Below are positions 43,300 through 51,723 of a stretch of 64,000 bases of DNA, one piece after another. The position numbers and the translations under genes are program-made. The DNA is from Candidatus Obscuribacterales bacterium. Lineage in GTDB: Bacteria > Cyanobacteriota > Vampirovibrionia > Obscuribacterales > Obscuribacteraceae. How positions within the stretch are numbered: the first letter of the stretch is position 1; the number at the start of each line of letters is the position of its first letter. Location of the stretch: assembly GCA_021732085.1 (NCBI GenBank), contig JAKFVQ010000027.1:124001-188000 (forward strand), given 5' to 3'. The notes beneath the pieces are model-generated. The model was not told the DNA's origin, did no database searches, and saw nothing but the letters and a program-made list of their open reading frames with translations.

Positions 43300-44001
43300 A
43301 TGGCAACAGACTTACAAAGAAGTGGCGGCTTCGCCAGCAAGGCATCCGCTTATCCTTCAGGGCTTGTAACCCATGAGCCGATGCGCCTTCAGAGCGATTA
43401 TGAAAGTATGCTTTCAATAGAGCAGGCAGATACGGACTATATATCGGTGCCTCGAAACACTTGCCGAGATTTCCTTTCATCTTGCTTTCCTCGCTGCGTA
43501 GCATCATCGCGAAGTGCTTTGATCGCGATATGCGCTGTAGGCATTCTTTCTGCCTGTTCTTCCACCGTATCGCCAGCATCTTCTCAATCTTCAAGTTCTC
43601 CGCAAGTACCCTCTGAGTTCGGAAGCCCCAATACCACGAACGGGGTGGGAGTCACTTCCCCACAATCGATCGACCAATCTCAATTACTGCAAGCACAAGC
43701 AAATCAAGCAAAGAAGGTTGAGATCATCTTTTCAGCCAGAGTTAAGAAGATACTGCCTGATGACACTAAAGGCTTGCCTCACCAGCGTTTGATTTTGGCT
43801 GTCGAGAATGGCTCGACTGTTTTGTTAGCCCACGACATTAAGTACGCGCCAAAAGTTCCAGTTCAGGTCGGCGACATGCTTGTGGTGAAGGGTGAATACA
43901 TATGGAATCGTAAGGGTGGAGTTGTTCATTGGACCCACCACAGTGACAGTCCTCGGCATGAGGGTGGGTACATCGAGTTTGGCGGACAGAAATACGAATA
44001 A
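43300..44001 (+). CDS. DUF3465 protein with internal lipobox
   Basis: The C-terminal ~110 residues are a DUF3465 domain (ARVKKILPDDTKGLPHQRLIL, AHDIKYAPKVPVQVGDMLVVKGEYIWNRKGG, VHWTHHSD), an OB-fold-like domain in small secreted proteins. A hydrophobic run ending LSAC (ALIAICAVGILSAC) lies near residue 80 and looks like a lipoprotein signal, but about 65 residues precede it from the ATG at 43300 (GGAAAG upstream). Either the true start is internal, for example ATG 43411, or the protein is a type II membrane protein. A Ser/Pro/Gln-rich linker separates it from the domain. Confidence 0.78.
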   Translation: MATDLQRSGGFASKASAYPSGLVTHEPMRLQSDYESMLSIEQADTDYISVPRNTCRDFLSSCFPRCVASSRSALIAICAVGILSACSSTVSPASSQSSSSPQVPSEFGSPNTTNGVGVTSPQSIDQSQLLQAQANQAKKVEIIFSARVKKILPDDTKGLPHQRLILAVENGSTVLLAHDIKYAPKVPVQVGDMLVVKGEYIWNRKGGVVHWTHHSDSPRHEGGYIEFGGQKYE

Positions 44002-44022
44002 GGTTGGAGGCGCGGACTGGGA

Positions 44023-44514
44023 ATGGAGCTTATCCTCGTAAGACATGGAATTGCAGCTGACATTGGAGGCGAGATTCGTAGCGATCGGGAACGTCCACTG
44101 ACGTCGGAAGGACGGGATGAGACTGAGCAAGTCGCGCGCGGATTAAAGCGTGCTGGTGTGAAAATTGATCAACTGGTTAGCAGTCCTCTGGTGCGGGCGC
44201 GGCAGACCGCTGACATTTTTGCTGAAGTCTACAAAATGGATAAACCAGAGATTTGTGACGCGCTTGCCTGTGGCATCGATATGCCGGCTCTATTTAAGTT
44301 CTTAAAGTCATTGAAAAAAGCTGAATCTATTGCATTGTTTGGGCACGAGCCCGACATGGGTGAACTTGCTCAGTCTTTGTTGGGCGCGGAATTTGCCATT
44401 CCATTCAAGAAAGCTGGAGTTTGCCGAATAGACGTATTCGATTTGCCTCCTACAAATGGCGGAATTTTGAAGTGGTTCTTGCCGCCGAAGCTGGCTCGCC
44501 ATATGAGTAAGTAA
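44023..44514 (+). CDS. sixA: Phosphohistidine phosphatase SixA
   Basis: SixA dephosphorylates phosphohistidine proteins such as HPt domains or PTS components. The 163-residue histidine-phosphatase-superfamily protein has ILVRHGIA at the N-terminus, RPLTSEGRDETEQVARGL, SSPLVRARQTA and FGHEPDM with the second His. The length suits the short SixA branch. It follows the DUF3465 gene by 21 bp. Confidence 0.92.
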   Translation: MELILVRHGIAADIGGEIRSDRERPLTSEGRDETEQVARGLKRAGVKIDQLVSSPLVRARQTADIFAEVYKMDKPEICDALACGIDMPALFKFLKSLKKAESIALFGHEPDMGELAQSLLGAEFAIPFKKAGVCRIDVFDLPPTNGGILKWFLPPKLARHMSK

Positions 44515-44571
44515 GCTCGAGCCCTCGTCTTGTCTTGTATCTCTTGGCACGATCAGTAAGGTCAAGGGACC

Positions 44572-44603
44572 TGATCTCTAAGGCGATATCGTTTTAAAGA
44601 TCA
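44572..44603. repeat. Dispersed palindrome copy
   Basis: TGATCTCTAAGGCGAT pairs with ATCGTTTTAAAGATCA, with several mismatched positions. It is the first of four copies between sixA and ruvX. Confidence 0.82.
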
Positions 44604-44648
44604 GCGTGGAAGGTGGTGGCGTGAGATGGGCGCGATCTCAAGAGCTGT

Positions 44649-44885
44649 TGCGAACTTGGCGCTGATCGTTAAAGCGATATCGGTTTAGAGATCACTATGG
44701 AGGTTGCGTAAATAAGCGCGATCTCAAGTGGCGTTGGGATAGATGCGAACTTGGCGCTGATCGTTAAAGCGATATCGGTTTAGAGATCACTATGGAGGTT
44801 GCGTAAATAAGCGCGATCTCAAGTGGCGTTGGGATAGATGCGAACTTGGCGCCTGATCTCTAAGGCGATATCGGTTTAAAGATCA
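44649..44885. repeat. 95-bp tandem duplication carrying three palindrome copies
   Basis: Units start at 44649, 44744 and 44839. The first two units of 95 bp are identical by eye, and the third is cut short after its palindrome. Palindromes lie at 44663-44694, 44758-44789 and 44854-44885. The last has a different left arm (CTGATCTCTAAGG). Identity across the two full units implies recent duplication or gene conversion. Confidence 0.85.
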
Positions 44886-44965
44886 CCGGACGGGATCGGC
44901 AATGGCGACTGTGGCTGTCAATAGGGGTATCATAGAATTTGATTTCCGCTTTCATGATGAATTAG

Positions 44966-45409
44966 ATGAGACAAAGACCTCGCTGTCTGGGATTGGATGT
45001 AGGTGACAAGCGGATTGGCATAGCCCTGTCCGACCAACTTGGATTAACCGCAGCAGGTATAGATACGCTTCATCGCACCAACAGCCAAAACGATGTCAAC
45101 GCGATTAAAGAAATTGCGCTTCGCCATGGTGTCGTCGAAATTATTCTCGGTTTGCCGGCCAATATGGATGGCACATTGGGCGAGCAGGCTCAAAAGGTTC
45201 AATCTTTTGGCAAGAAGCTCGCCAGAGCGACAAACTTGCCGATCATCTATGAAGATGAGCGATTGAGCACATTTACTGCTATCCAAACGCTTACTTTGCT
45301 AGGTGTCAAAACGGGTCACAACCGCGATTTGGTAGACAAGCAAGCCGCTGCGATTATCTTGCAGAAGTATCTCGATCGCACGTCGCATTCGCAGCCTCCG
45401 ACCGCCTAG
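44966..45409 (+). CDS. ruvX: Holliday junction resolvase-like / pre-16S rRNA nuclease
   Basis: RuvX (YqgF) has an RNase-H-like fold and processes 16S rRNA ends. The 147-residue protein shows CLGLDVGDKRIGIALSDQLGLTA, EIILGLPANMDGTLGEQAQKV, IIYEDERLSTFTA and DLVDKQAAAIILQKYLD, with acidic residues in the usual positions. It is the first gene after the repeat cluster, and its ATG lacks a strong binding site. Confidence 0.94.
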   Translation: MRQRPRCLGLDVGDKRIGIALSDQLGLTAAGIDTLHRTNSQNDVNAIKEIALRHGVVEIILGLPANMDGTLGEQAQKVQSFGKKLARATNLPIIYEDERLSTFTAIQTLTLLGVKTGHNRDLVDKQAAAIILQKYLDRTSHSQPPTA

Positions 45410-45481
45410 TCTTTCGAAGTAAGGTTCACTCTGACCTGGAGCTCAGAGATTGTCGTCCGCGCAAAAGGAGAGAACTCAGAT

Positions 45482-45512
45482 AAAAGGAAAGAGCGCAGAT
45501 TTCTCTGCGCTC
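45482..45512 (-). terminator. Intrinsic terminator of the GGDEF-DUF4388 gene
   Basis: GAGCGCAGA-TTTC-TCTGCGCTC forms a perfect 9-bp stem. On the minus strand it is followed by TTTCCTTTTA. It lies between the convergent ruvX and sensor genes, 44 bp after the sensor stop. Confidence 0.75.
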
Positions 45513-45555
45513 CCCCGTGTAGCTGTTTGTTTTCAGCGCTGGCCTGTAAGGCGGT

Positions 45556-48147
45556 CTATTGAGCACCGGCAGCAATTTTGGTTTGCACCAAGTTGTACTG
45601 CACAAGCAGAGCTGCTGAGCGCCACATCAAGTGTGTGGGGATGCCTTCCATGTTGCGGAAGATATTGTGCAAGGTTGTATTGCCATCGGCTCTTTGCACA
45701 ATGTCAGACATGACGTTGAACTCTTCAGGCATTGGCGGTTCTTCAATTTGACCGAGTTGTTGCCAGCGTGCTGCAAACTCTACCGGGGCGACCGGACGAA
45801 TGAGCATGTTCAAAGTCGGAATGATCTTCTTAGCAGCATTGTAGTTGTCCTGGGCTAGCGCTCCATCCATCAACAAGCGCTCCAAGCTCTTGCTGATATT
45901 GAAATTTTCGTCCAGGCGTGGAAGCTTGGTAATCGTTTCTTTTCCGCTCATCGATTTTTCTTGGAAGTTAAATGCGCCTTCCTCGAAGGTGGAAACGAAT
46001 TCGACGATAGCTGCTGCACCGGCATGTTTACCCATACGAGCTTGCATTGGTTTGCCGCTTTCAAACAAGCACCAGAGCTGACGACCATCCGGTGCTTGCA
46101 CCGTCAGCACGCCTGTCTTTGACGCTGTAGCAAGGGACTGCAATAGAGCGGCCGGGTCGAATACACCCAGTTCGCCGCTGACAGCCGCTGCTGACTTCGC
46201 CGATTTGTAGCTCTTCGGTACCTGCGCCGAGTGAATACACTTGTTGCGGTCCAAGACTTCCTTGACGTAGTACAAAGCTGTATCTGCTTTGGCGAGCAAG
46301 TCGTCTGTGGATTTACCGTCTGCTGGGAATGTCGAACAACCGATAGAGACGGTCCATTTCGCAATACCGGCTGGCCAATCGCTTTTCGCTTCAATTGCTT
46401 GGCGAACGCGTTCAGCTACAGACATAGCGCGTTTGGACTCCGTATTTTCCATAACGATGACGAATTCTTCACCACCGAAACGGATCAGGTAGTCCCCAGG
46501 TGCACTTAGTTTTTCCAGCGAATCTGTGGTGCGCACACAAGTCTTGATCAACTTAGCAAGTTCTTGCAACATCTGGTCGCCGACCTGGTGACCATAAGTA
46601 TCGTTGATTGACTTGAAGTGGTCGCCGTCCATAATCACGAGCGAGACTGGGTTTTGCTCAGGATTTACAGCAGCGCGATCCATGACTTGTGGCATGATTT
46701 CGTAGAAGAACTTCTTGTTGCGAAGACCAGTCAGCGGGTCTGTACGTGCTGCTTCTTGTTCTTCTTCGTACTGAATGTTCTGGTGCAATACGCGTGAAAC
46801 AAGTTCAACTACGTTACGCAATACGCGCAAACGATCTTGTACAGTCTGACCTTCTGTATTGAAGAAGATGGCCATGACGCCGAGGTTTCTGCTCTGGAAT
46901 ATGATTGGCAGATAGACTGCGGTTCGGATACCATGCGCCTGGGCAATCGTCGTTAAACCATAATCGCGAATGCCTTCCATTCCCAGGGTGACGTGTTTGC
47001 TGGTGGCAAATACTTCACGGGCAACACGCGTATGATCTAGTTTCTTGATAGCCTGTGCTGCACGATCATCAAAACCTAACCACGCATCAAGATTCAATCT
47101 TTGATAGCGGTCAGCTTTGAAGAACGCACCGAACATGATACTGGTCGGGAATTTGTCGTTCAGTTTGTCAAGCAAACGTTGGCAAACCTGGTGGCTGGAT
47201 TTGAGCATGTCCAGCTCTTTTCCAAGGGCGTTGATAAATTCTTCTTCCGCTTCCTTTGTATAAAGTTCGGAGATCTTCGCTTGAGTTTGAGAGAGTTGTT
47301 CTTCGTATTCTTTGCTGAGTACTTTCTTTTGCGTTTCGAATTCTTTCTGGCTCTTGCGCAGCTCGTCTTCCTTGGCTACGCGTGCCGCTACCAGTTCATC
47401 ATATTGCCGGCGGATATCCTTGAGTCCTTGAGCGACCTTTCCGATTTCGGAGATCGATCCAGATACGTCAAGTCCACCACCGGTAACTCCGGAATAGGCG
47501 TCACGAGCTAAAAGCAAGGAGCCTGTGGCGCGGGCAATGTGATAAAGAGGTTTGCTGACGAAGAGGAAAAGGGCAGCGACCAAAAGAATGCAAGTTCCGG
47601 TCAATACCGTCCACATGTATCCCAGCGTAGCCGGCATGGCCGCGGCTGCAGCACCGAGTGCCATAGATGGACCGAACACTGGACCCTGGTAAAAACCAAC
47701 GTGCAGAAGTTTTCCATCGCCCATTGCGTTGACGACTTCATAATAACGCTTCTCGCGCCATTCGATGTTTCCAGAGCTGATATCGTACTTTGTCAAATCT
47801 GGTGCGTATGGCTTGGTTAGTGGATCTAACGTGCCATCGGCTGAGGTGACATAGTACCAGGACAGATTGTATTGATTGATTGCTTGCAGAATTTTTGAAA
47901 CCGGCGGAACCTTTTTCTTGGTCTCTTCGGAAAGTTGTCTGCCAATCTGTGAGTAGCCGCCTTGCGCTGACACGGAATACGTGAAGTCAGCGACAAATGG
48001 CATAATCACGCCGGCAACAATAAATAGGATGATCAGTCTAACAGGAAGGCTGCCCAGAACGTCCATTACGGAGCCGGTAACCACCTGAATGGCGGAGGGT
48101 TTCGGTAGTTCCGATACTCCTTCGCCCTTATCCAACGCCGCTGTCAC
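45556..48147 (-). CDS. Membrane sensor diguanylate cyclase with DUF4388 domain
   Basis: Domains in order: one membrane helix near residue 40 (LIILFIVAGVIMPFVADF), a periplasmic region, a second helix (about 175-200), a HAMP-like and coiled-coil stretch, a GAF-like region (about 320-470), a GGDEF domain with intact RFGGEEF (about residues 560-720) and a C-terminal DUF4388 domain (GVFDPAALLQSLATASKTGVLTVQAPDGRQLWCLFESGKP) as in PatA-type regulators. It should make c-di-GMP. I chose the GTG at 48147 because GGTGGAGG precedes it and it overlaps the upstream TGA as GTGA, so it is translationally coupled to the TonB-like gene. Confidence 0.9.
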   Translation of the reverse strand: MTAALDKGEGVSELPKPSAIQVVTGSVMDVLGSLPVRLIILFIVAGVIMPFVADFTYSVSAQGGYSQIGRQLSEETKKKVPPVSKILQAINQYNLSWYYVTSADGTLDPLTKPYAPDLTKYDISSGNIEWREKRYYEVVNAMGDGKLLHVGFYQGPVFGPSMALGAAAAAMPATLGYMWTVLTGTCILLVAALFLFVSKPLYHIARATGSLLLARDAYSGVTGGGLDVSGSISEIGKVAQGLKDIRRQYDELVAARVAKEDELRKSQKEFETQKKVLSKEYEEQLSQTQAKISELYTKEAEEEFINALGKELDMLKSSHQVCQRLLDKLNDKFPTSIMFGAFFKADRYQRLNLDAWLGFDDRAAQAIKKLDHTRVAREVFATSKHVTLGMEGIRDYGLTTIAQAHGIRTAVYLPIIFQSRNLGVMAIFFNTEGQTVQDRLRVLRNVVELVSRVLHQNIQYEEEQEAARTDPLTGLRNKKFFYEIMPQVMDRAAVNPEQNPVSLVIMDGDHFKSINDTYGHQVGDQMLQELAKLIKTCVRTTDSLEKLSAPGDYLIRFGGEEFVIVMENTESKRAMSVAERVRQAIEAKSDWPAGIAKWTVSIGCSTFPADGKSTDDLLAKADTALYYVKEVLDRNKCIHSAQVPKSYKSAKSAAAVSGELGVFDPAALLQSLATASKTGVLTVQAPDGRQLWCLFESGKPMQARMGKHAGAAAIVEFVSTFEEGAFNFQEKSMSGKETITKLPRLDENFNISKSLERLLMDGALAQDNYNAAKKIIPTLNMLIRPVAPVEFAARWQQLGQIEEPPMPEEFNVMSDIVQRADGNTTLHNIFRNMEGIPTHLMWRSAALLVQYNLVQTKIAAGAQ

Positions 48148-49142
48148 TGTAATGCCTCCACCTTTGCAAAGTCTATTTTGAATGTAAGCTGTTCGCCCTT
48201 GTACCACTCAGGTAATGGGGTGAATTCCGTTTGCTCGATGGCTGCCAGCGCTTCTTTATCAGATCGCTTGTTGCCTGAGCTCTCGAGGATTTCAGCACTG
48301 ATAACGGCACCATCTTTTCCAATTGAAATCTGAATAGTCATCGTTTCGTTTTTCTTCTTAGGATGCCAGTTCTGTGCTATGCGCATCAGCATGTCTTTCC
48401 GGTAAGGTGCGATGTTACCCATCGCTCTTCCCGTCCCGCCGCCAATCTTGGTGGCTATATCGCCGCCAATATTTCCGAATCCTGAGCCTGTGCCAGGATC
48501 GCCTTCACCGGTTCCTTCGCCACCGGAACCAGTTCCTCCATTGCCAGTTCCTCCCTCCTGACCATCTGGTCCGCCCCCTTCGCGTGGGGCGCCCGAGGCT
48601 ACGGTGTTGGAAGTGGCACCTGCCCTGTCGGTGTTTGGTGCCGCTTTCGGAGAGGACTTCGGCATATTCACCGGTGCAGCCTTGACCATGTTGGTGGTCG
48701 TTATGGCTACAGGTGGTGCCACAGTTGTCTTGTGTGATACTACAGGGCGAGCCGCTTCCGGTGTTGGCACTGGCAATGTCTCCGGTGCCTTTGGTGTCGG
48801 AATCGAAACTTTGTCAGCCTCCAGCGGTTTGGCTGCAGCAGCCGACCCCGAATCTGGATTCTCACCCTCGGTCAATGTAATTGGTTTTGGTACTTCGCCG
48901 ACTTTGAAATCAGGTGCCGGCGGTGGCGCAGTCAACTCAAAGTCAAGATTCGTTTCGTGGATGATGCGCGGATGCTTGCGCTCGTACTCATCCATCTTGA
49001 CGAAGTAGATCCCCATAACGGCATGGAAGATGACTACGACAATCAGTACCTGGTTCAATTGCCCAGCGCGATCGATTGAATCGGGGTCCTTCTTGAACCG
49101 ATCCGAGATCCTCACCACTTGCTGCATGAAAGTAATGGACAT
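48144..49142 (-). CDS. TonB-like protein
   Basis: A single membrane helix near residues 32-50 (VLIVVVIFHAVMGIYFV) is followed by a Pro/Ala/Thr-rich periplasmic stretch, a long Gly-rich segment (EGGTGNGGTGSGGEGTGEG) and a C-terminal TonB domain (YRKDMLMRIAQNWHPKK, VISAEILESSGNKRSDKEALAAI). TonB proteins pass ExbB/ExbD energy to outer-membrane receptors. No exbBD lies in this window. Its stop overlaps the start of the downstream cyclase. Confidence 0.88.
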   Translation of the reverse strand: MSITFMQQVVRISDRFKKDPDSIDRAGQLNQVLIVVVIFHAVMGIYFVKMDEYERKHPRIIHETNLDFELTAPPPAPDFKVGEVPKPITLTEGENPDSGSAAAAKPLEADKVSIPTPKAPETLPVPTPEAARPVVSHKTTVAPPVAITTTNMVKAAPVNMPKSSPKAAPNTDRAGATSNTVASGAPREGGGPDGQEGGTGNGGTGSGGEGTGEGDPGTGSGFGNIGGDIATKIGGGTGRAMGNIAPYRKDMLMRIAQNWHPKKKNETMTIQISIGKDGAVISAEILESSGNKRSDKEALAAIEQTEFTPLPEWYKGEQLTFKIDFAKVEALQ

Positions 49143-49494
49143 AACTCACCCGTCACAGACTGTGAACCGCAAAAAGCCCGCTCGTTAGGTGCATGCCCCG
49201 AAAATCGCTTTCAGAAACCTGAGTTTCCAAAAAAGTGAAAGAAAGTATAAGTGCCCAGAGGCTGCCCCCAATCGATTTATGCCCCGCTCACGGGCCAAGG
49301 TGCGGAGTCTGAGAATAATTTCAAAAAAATCAGTAAAAACCCTGGGTGACACCCCCTGTCGGGCAATATTTATCGGTCGAATGACGGAGCGCGTGCTTAG
49401 CGGCAAGCTAACGGGCCATGGTCTTGCAAACTAGTGACCTCAGCTGAATATGAAGGCTAACTTGATGAAAATAAAATGGGGTTGAGGCTTCGGC
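49143..49494. other. Divergent intergenic region, nothing recognised apart from the promoter
   Basis: About 350 bp between the TonB gene and secG. Frames in it look non-coding and no clear hairpin-terminator is seen. Confidence 0.4.
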
Positions 49495-49500
49495 TATAAT
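49495..49500 (+). promoter_or_regulatory. -10 box upstream of secG
   Basis: A perfect TATAAT about 43 bp before the secG start. No good -35 sits at the ideal distance, so the assignment is tentative. Confidence 0.4.
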
Positions 49501-49542
49501 CAGGGCAGATTCAGACAGGCGCGCTCCCTTGCAGGTGTATTG

Positions 49543-49779
49543 ATGAACCCTTGGTATATTGGCTTACTCGTTTTGGAAGTCTTGCTGGCTATTGGCGTTA
49601 TTCTGCTGGTTTTGCTGCATCCACCAAAAGGCGATGGGCTAGGTGCAATCGGTAGCGCGGCCCAAGTTTTTTCAGGAAAACGCGGAGCCGAGGCTGGTCT
49701 TGATCGCGTTACCTGGTTCTTCGTCACCGGTTTCATGATTGTCTGTGTGGTACTTGGTTTTGGTTTTGTCACGCCTTGA
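49543..49779 (+). CDS. secG: Preprotein translocase subunit SecG
   Basis: The 78-residue product has two membrane helices (about residues 3-23 and 56-75) with the SecG loop LLHPPKGDGLGAIGSAAQVFSG between them. SecG assists SecYE translocation. ATG 49543 has AGGTG upstream. Its stop overlaps the TTG start of the next gene (TTGA). Confidence 0.93.
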   Translation: MNPWYIGLLVLEVLLAIGVILLVLLHPPKGDGLGAIGSAAQVFSGKRGAEAGLDRVTWFFVTGFMIVCVVLGFGFVTP

Positions 49780-50525
49780 GTTTTGAGCTTCCAACCAGCG
49801 AACAAAAAGCCGACTATGTTCTGGAGCAATTCGATCGCATCGCCAGGCGGTACGACCTTGCAAATGATCTCATAAGTCTGGGCATGCACAGGCTTTGGAA
49901 AGCACGTGCTATTAAAGAACTTGGGCTTTTCACAGACGGCAAATATCTTGATGCCTGCACTGGAACAGGCGATCTTGCCATGTCTATTGTTAGTTCGGAG
50001 AACTTCAAAGGTCAGGTGCTTGGTCTGGATTTTTCAAGTCAGATGCTTGAGGTTGCCAAATCACGCAGCGAAAAGGCGATACAGTCAGGGAAACTTGCTG
50101 GAACCGGCGCTTCAATCGAATGGAGGCAAGGCGACGCTCAAGCGCTTCCGTTCCCAGATAATACTTTCGATGGAGCGACAATCAGTTTTGGTTTGCGCAA
50201 TTTGACCGATTTGCAGAAAGGTTTAAATGAGCTGGCAAGAGTTGTTAAACCTGGTGGCACTGTTGTAAATCTGGACCTCGGACAGCCGACGATGCCGATC
50301 TTTACGCCGCTGTTCTTGTTTTTCTTTCATCACATTGTGCCAATAATTGGCGAAATTGTTCAGCAGGACAGAAAAGCATATACCTATTTGCCGGAATCTC
50401 GAAAGAATTATCCGCATCCAAAGGCTCTCACTGAAATGTTTGAGAAAGCAGGATTGATGGATGTTCAATGGGTGCCATTGGCGATGGGATCTGTTGCAAT
50501 GCATGTTGGAAAAAAAAGTGTCTGA
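49776..50525 (+). CDS. menG: Demethylmenaquinone methyltransferase
   Basis: This class I SAM methyltransferase of the UbiE/MenG family completes menaquinone. Seen here: QFDRIARRYDLANDLISLGMHRLWK, LDACTGTGDLAMSIV (motif I), GDAQALPFPDNTFDGATISFGLRN, VNLDLGQP, and the late YLPESRKNYPHPKALTEMFEKAG. The TTG start overlaps secG. With mqnE (16.4 kb) it points to a futalosine-type menaquinone route. ubiE is the alternative name. Confidence 0.92.
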   Translation: MSFELPTSEQKADYVLEQFDRIARRYDLANDLISLGMHRLWKARAIKELGLFTDGKYLDACTGTGDLAMSIVSSENFKGQVLGLDFSSQMLEVAKSRSEKAIQSGKLAGTGASIEWRQGDAQALPFPDNTFDGATISFGLRNLTDLQKGLNELARVVKPGGTVVNLDLGQPTMPIFTPLFLFFFHHIVPIIGEIVQQDRKAYTYLPESRKNYPHPKALTEMFEKAGLMDVQWVPLAMGSVAMHVGKKSV

Positions 50526-51699
50526 GCGAAAATCTTTGTTCATCTCTGTAGGCGATCCGTCGGCGGATCGGCATGCAGCCAAGCTCATCAAAAGCTTAAA
50601 AGAACGAGCACCGGATTTAGAGATCTGGGGGATGGGTGGTGTCGCCATGGAGCAGCAGGGGGCAGTACTTATGCACAACCGTGCAGCTTTAGCTATCGTT
50701 GGTATATTCGAGGTGCTTCGCGACCTTCCCCAACTGGTTAAGGTGCGTGACGATCTCTTACGCAGCATTATCGATCGAAAACCTGGTGCGGTTTTACTGA
50801 TGGACTCCGGAGGCTTCAATATAGGATTTGCAACTGAGGTCCGCAAGAAGGTAAAGGACGTTCCAATCATTTACTTTATATCGCCTCAGGTTTGGGGATC
50901 TCGCCCCTGGCGCATAAATGCCTTGAAAGATGCCGTCACAAAAATGCTGGTAATTTTTCCCTTTGAAGAGGCTCTATATAGATCACAGGGTGTGAATGCG
51001 CGCTTCGTTGGGCACCCTTTAACTCTGCATTTCAATCCTGCGCAGCGCTTCTCCAGCAAAGAAGAGTTCTGCAAGAAGCACAATCTAGATCCAAGTCGAC
51101 CTATTGTTGGAGTTTTTCCTGGAAGCAGGCGAGGTGAAATACGGGCGCACTCTGATGCTGTCCTTCACGGGATTAATTGGCTTCGCCAAGAGCGCCCCGA
51201 GATTCAATTCGTTGTCGCCATCACTAATGATGTAGTCAGGCAAGTCTTTAACGAGGAGGTTGATCGGCTCGGCTTTTCACTCCTGATGGGAAGCACTATA
51301 AAAACTATTTCATCAGATGAGAATGACGACTTGATGACTCATTCCACGCTTCTCTGGACCAAATCGGGTACTACGACTCTGGAAGCGGCGCTTCTGGGCA
51401 AGCCTATGCTGATTTTCTATCGAGGTTTTTTCATAAGCTACCTGGTTTTGCTTTGCTTCAAAATAGTTAAGTTTGTGGGCTGGCCCAATCTTTTAAACGG
51501 GGAAGAATTGGTTCCTGAACTAATTCAACTAGATTGTCGAGCGGAGCAACTCGTAAGATATACGCGAGATTGGTTGGACGTGCCTGGACTATTAGCCGAG
51601 ACAACTGCCGAATTAAAGGTAGCACGCAGCCACCTTGGTGAAGGCGATTTCACCGACAATGCAGCAGAGGAGGTCCTGGCGATCCTCGGTTTGAACTGA
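50503..51699 (+). CDS. lpxB: Lipid-A-disaccharide synthase
   Basis: LpxB joins UDP-diacylglucosamine and lipid X to make the lipid A disaccharide on the inner membrane. Seen here: LFISVGDPSADRHAAKLIKSL, IWGMGGVAMEQQG, IYFISPQVWGSRPWR, PFEEALYRSQGVNARFVGHPL and GVFPGSRRGEI. It overlaps menG by about 23 nt. ATG 50503 or GTG 50518 are both possible starts. Its presence implies lipopolysaccharide and so an outer membrane. Confidence 0.92.
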   Translation: MLEKKVSERKSLFISVGDPSADRHAAKLIKSLKERAPDLEIWGMGGVAMEQQGAVLMHNRAALAIVGIFEVLRDLPQLVKVRDDLLRSIIDRKPGAVLLMDSGGFNIGFATEVRKKVKDVPIIYFISPQVWGSRPWRINALKDAVTKMLVIFPFEEALYRSQGVNARFVGHPLTLHFNPAQRFSSKEEFCKKHNLDPSRPIVGVFPGSRRGEIRAHSDAVLHGINWLRQERPEIQFVVAITNDVVRQVFNEEVDRLGFSLLMGSTIKTISSDENDDLMTHSTLLWTKSGTTTLEAALLGKPMLIFYRGFFISYLVLLCFKIVKFVGWPNLLNGEELVPELIQLDCRAEQLVRYTRDWLDVPGLLAETTAELKVARSHLGEGDFTDNAAEEVLAILGLN

Positions 51700-51723
51700 T
51701 TGCGGTAAGGCGATTGCGACAAA

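Noticed and set aside
49189..49434. An 81-codon frame upstream of secG
   Set aside because: No binding site, no motif, and another frame is open on the opposite strand.
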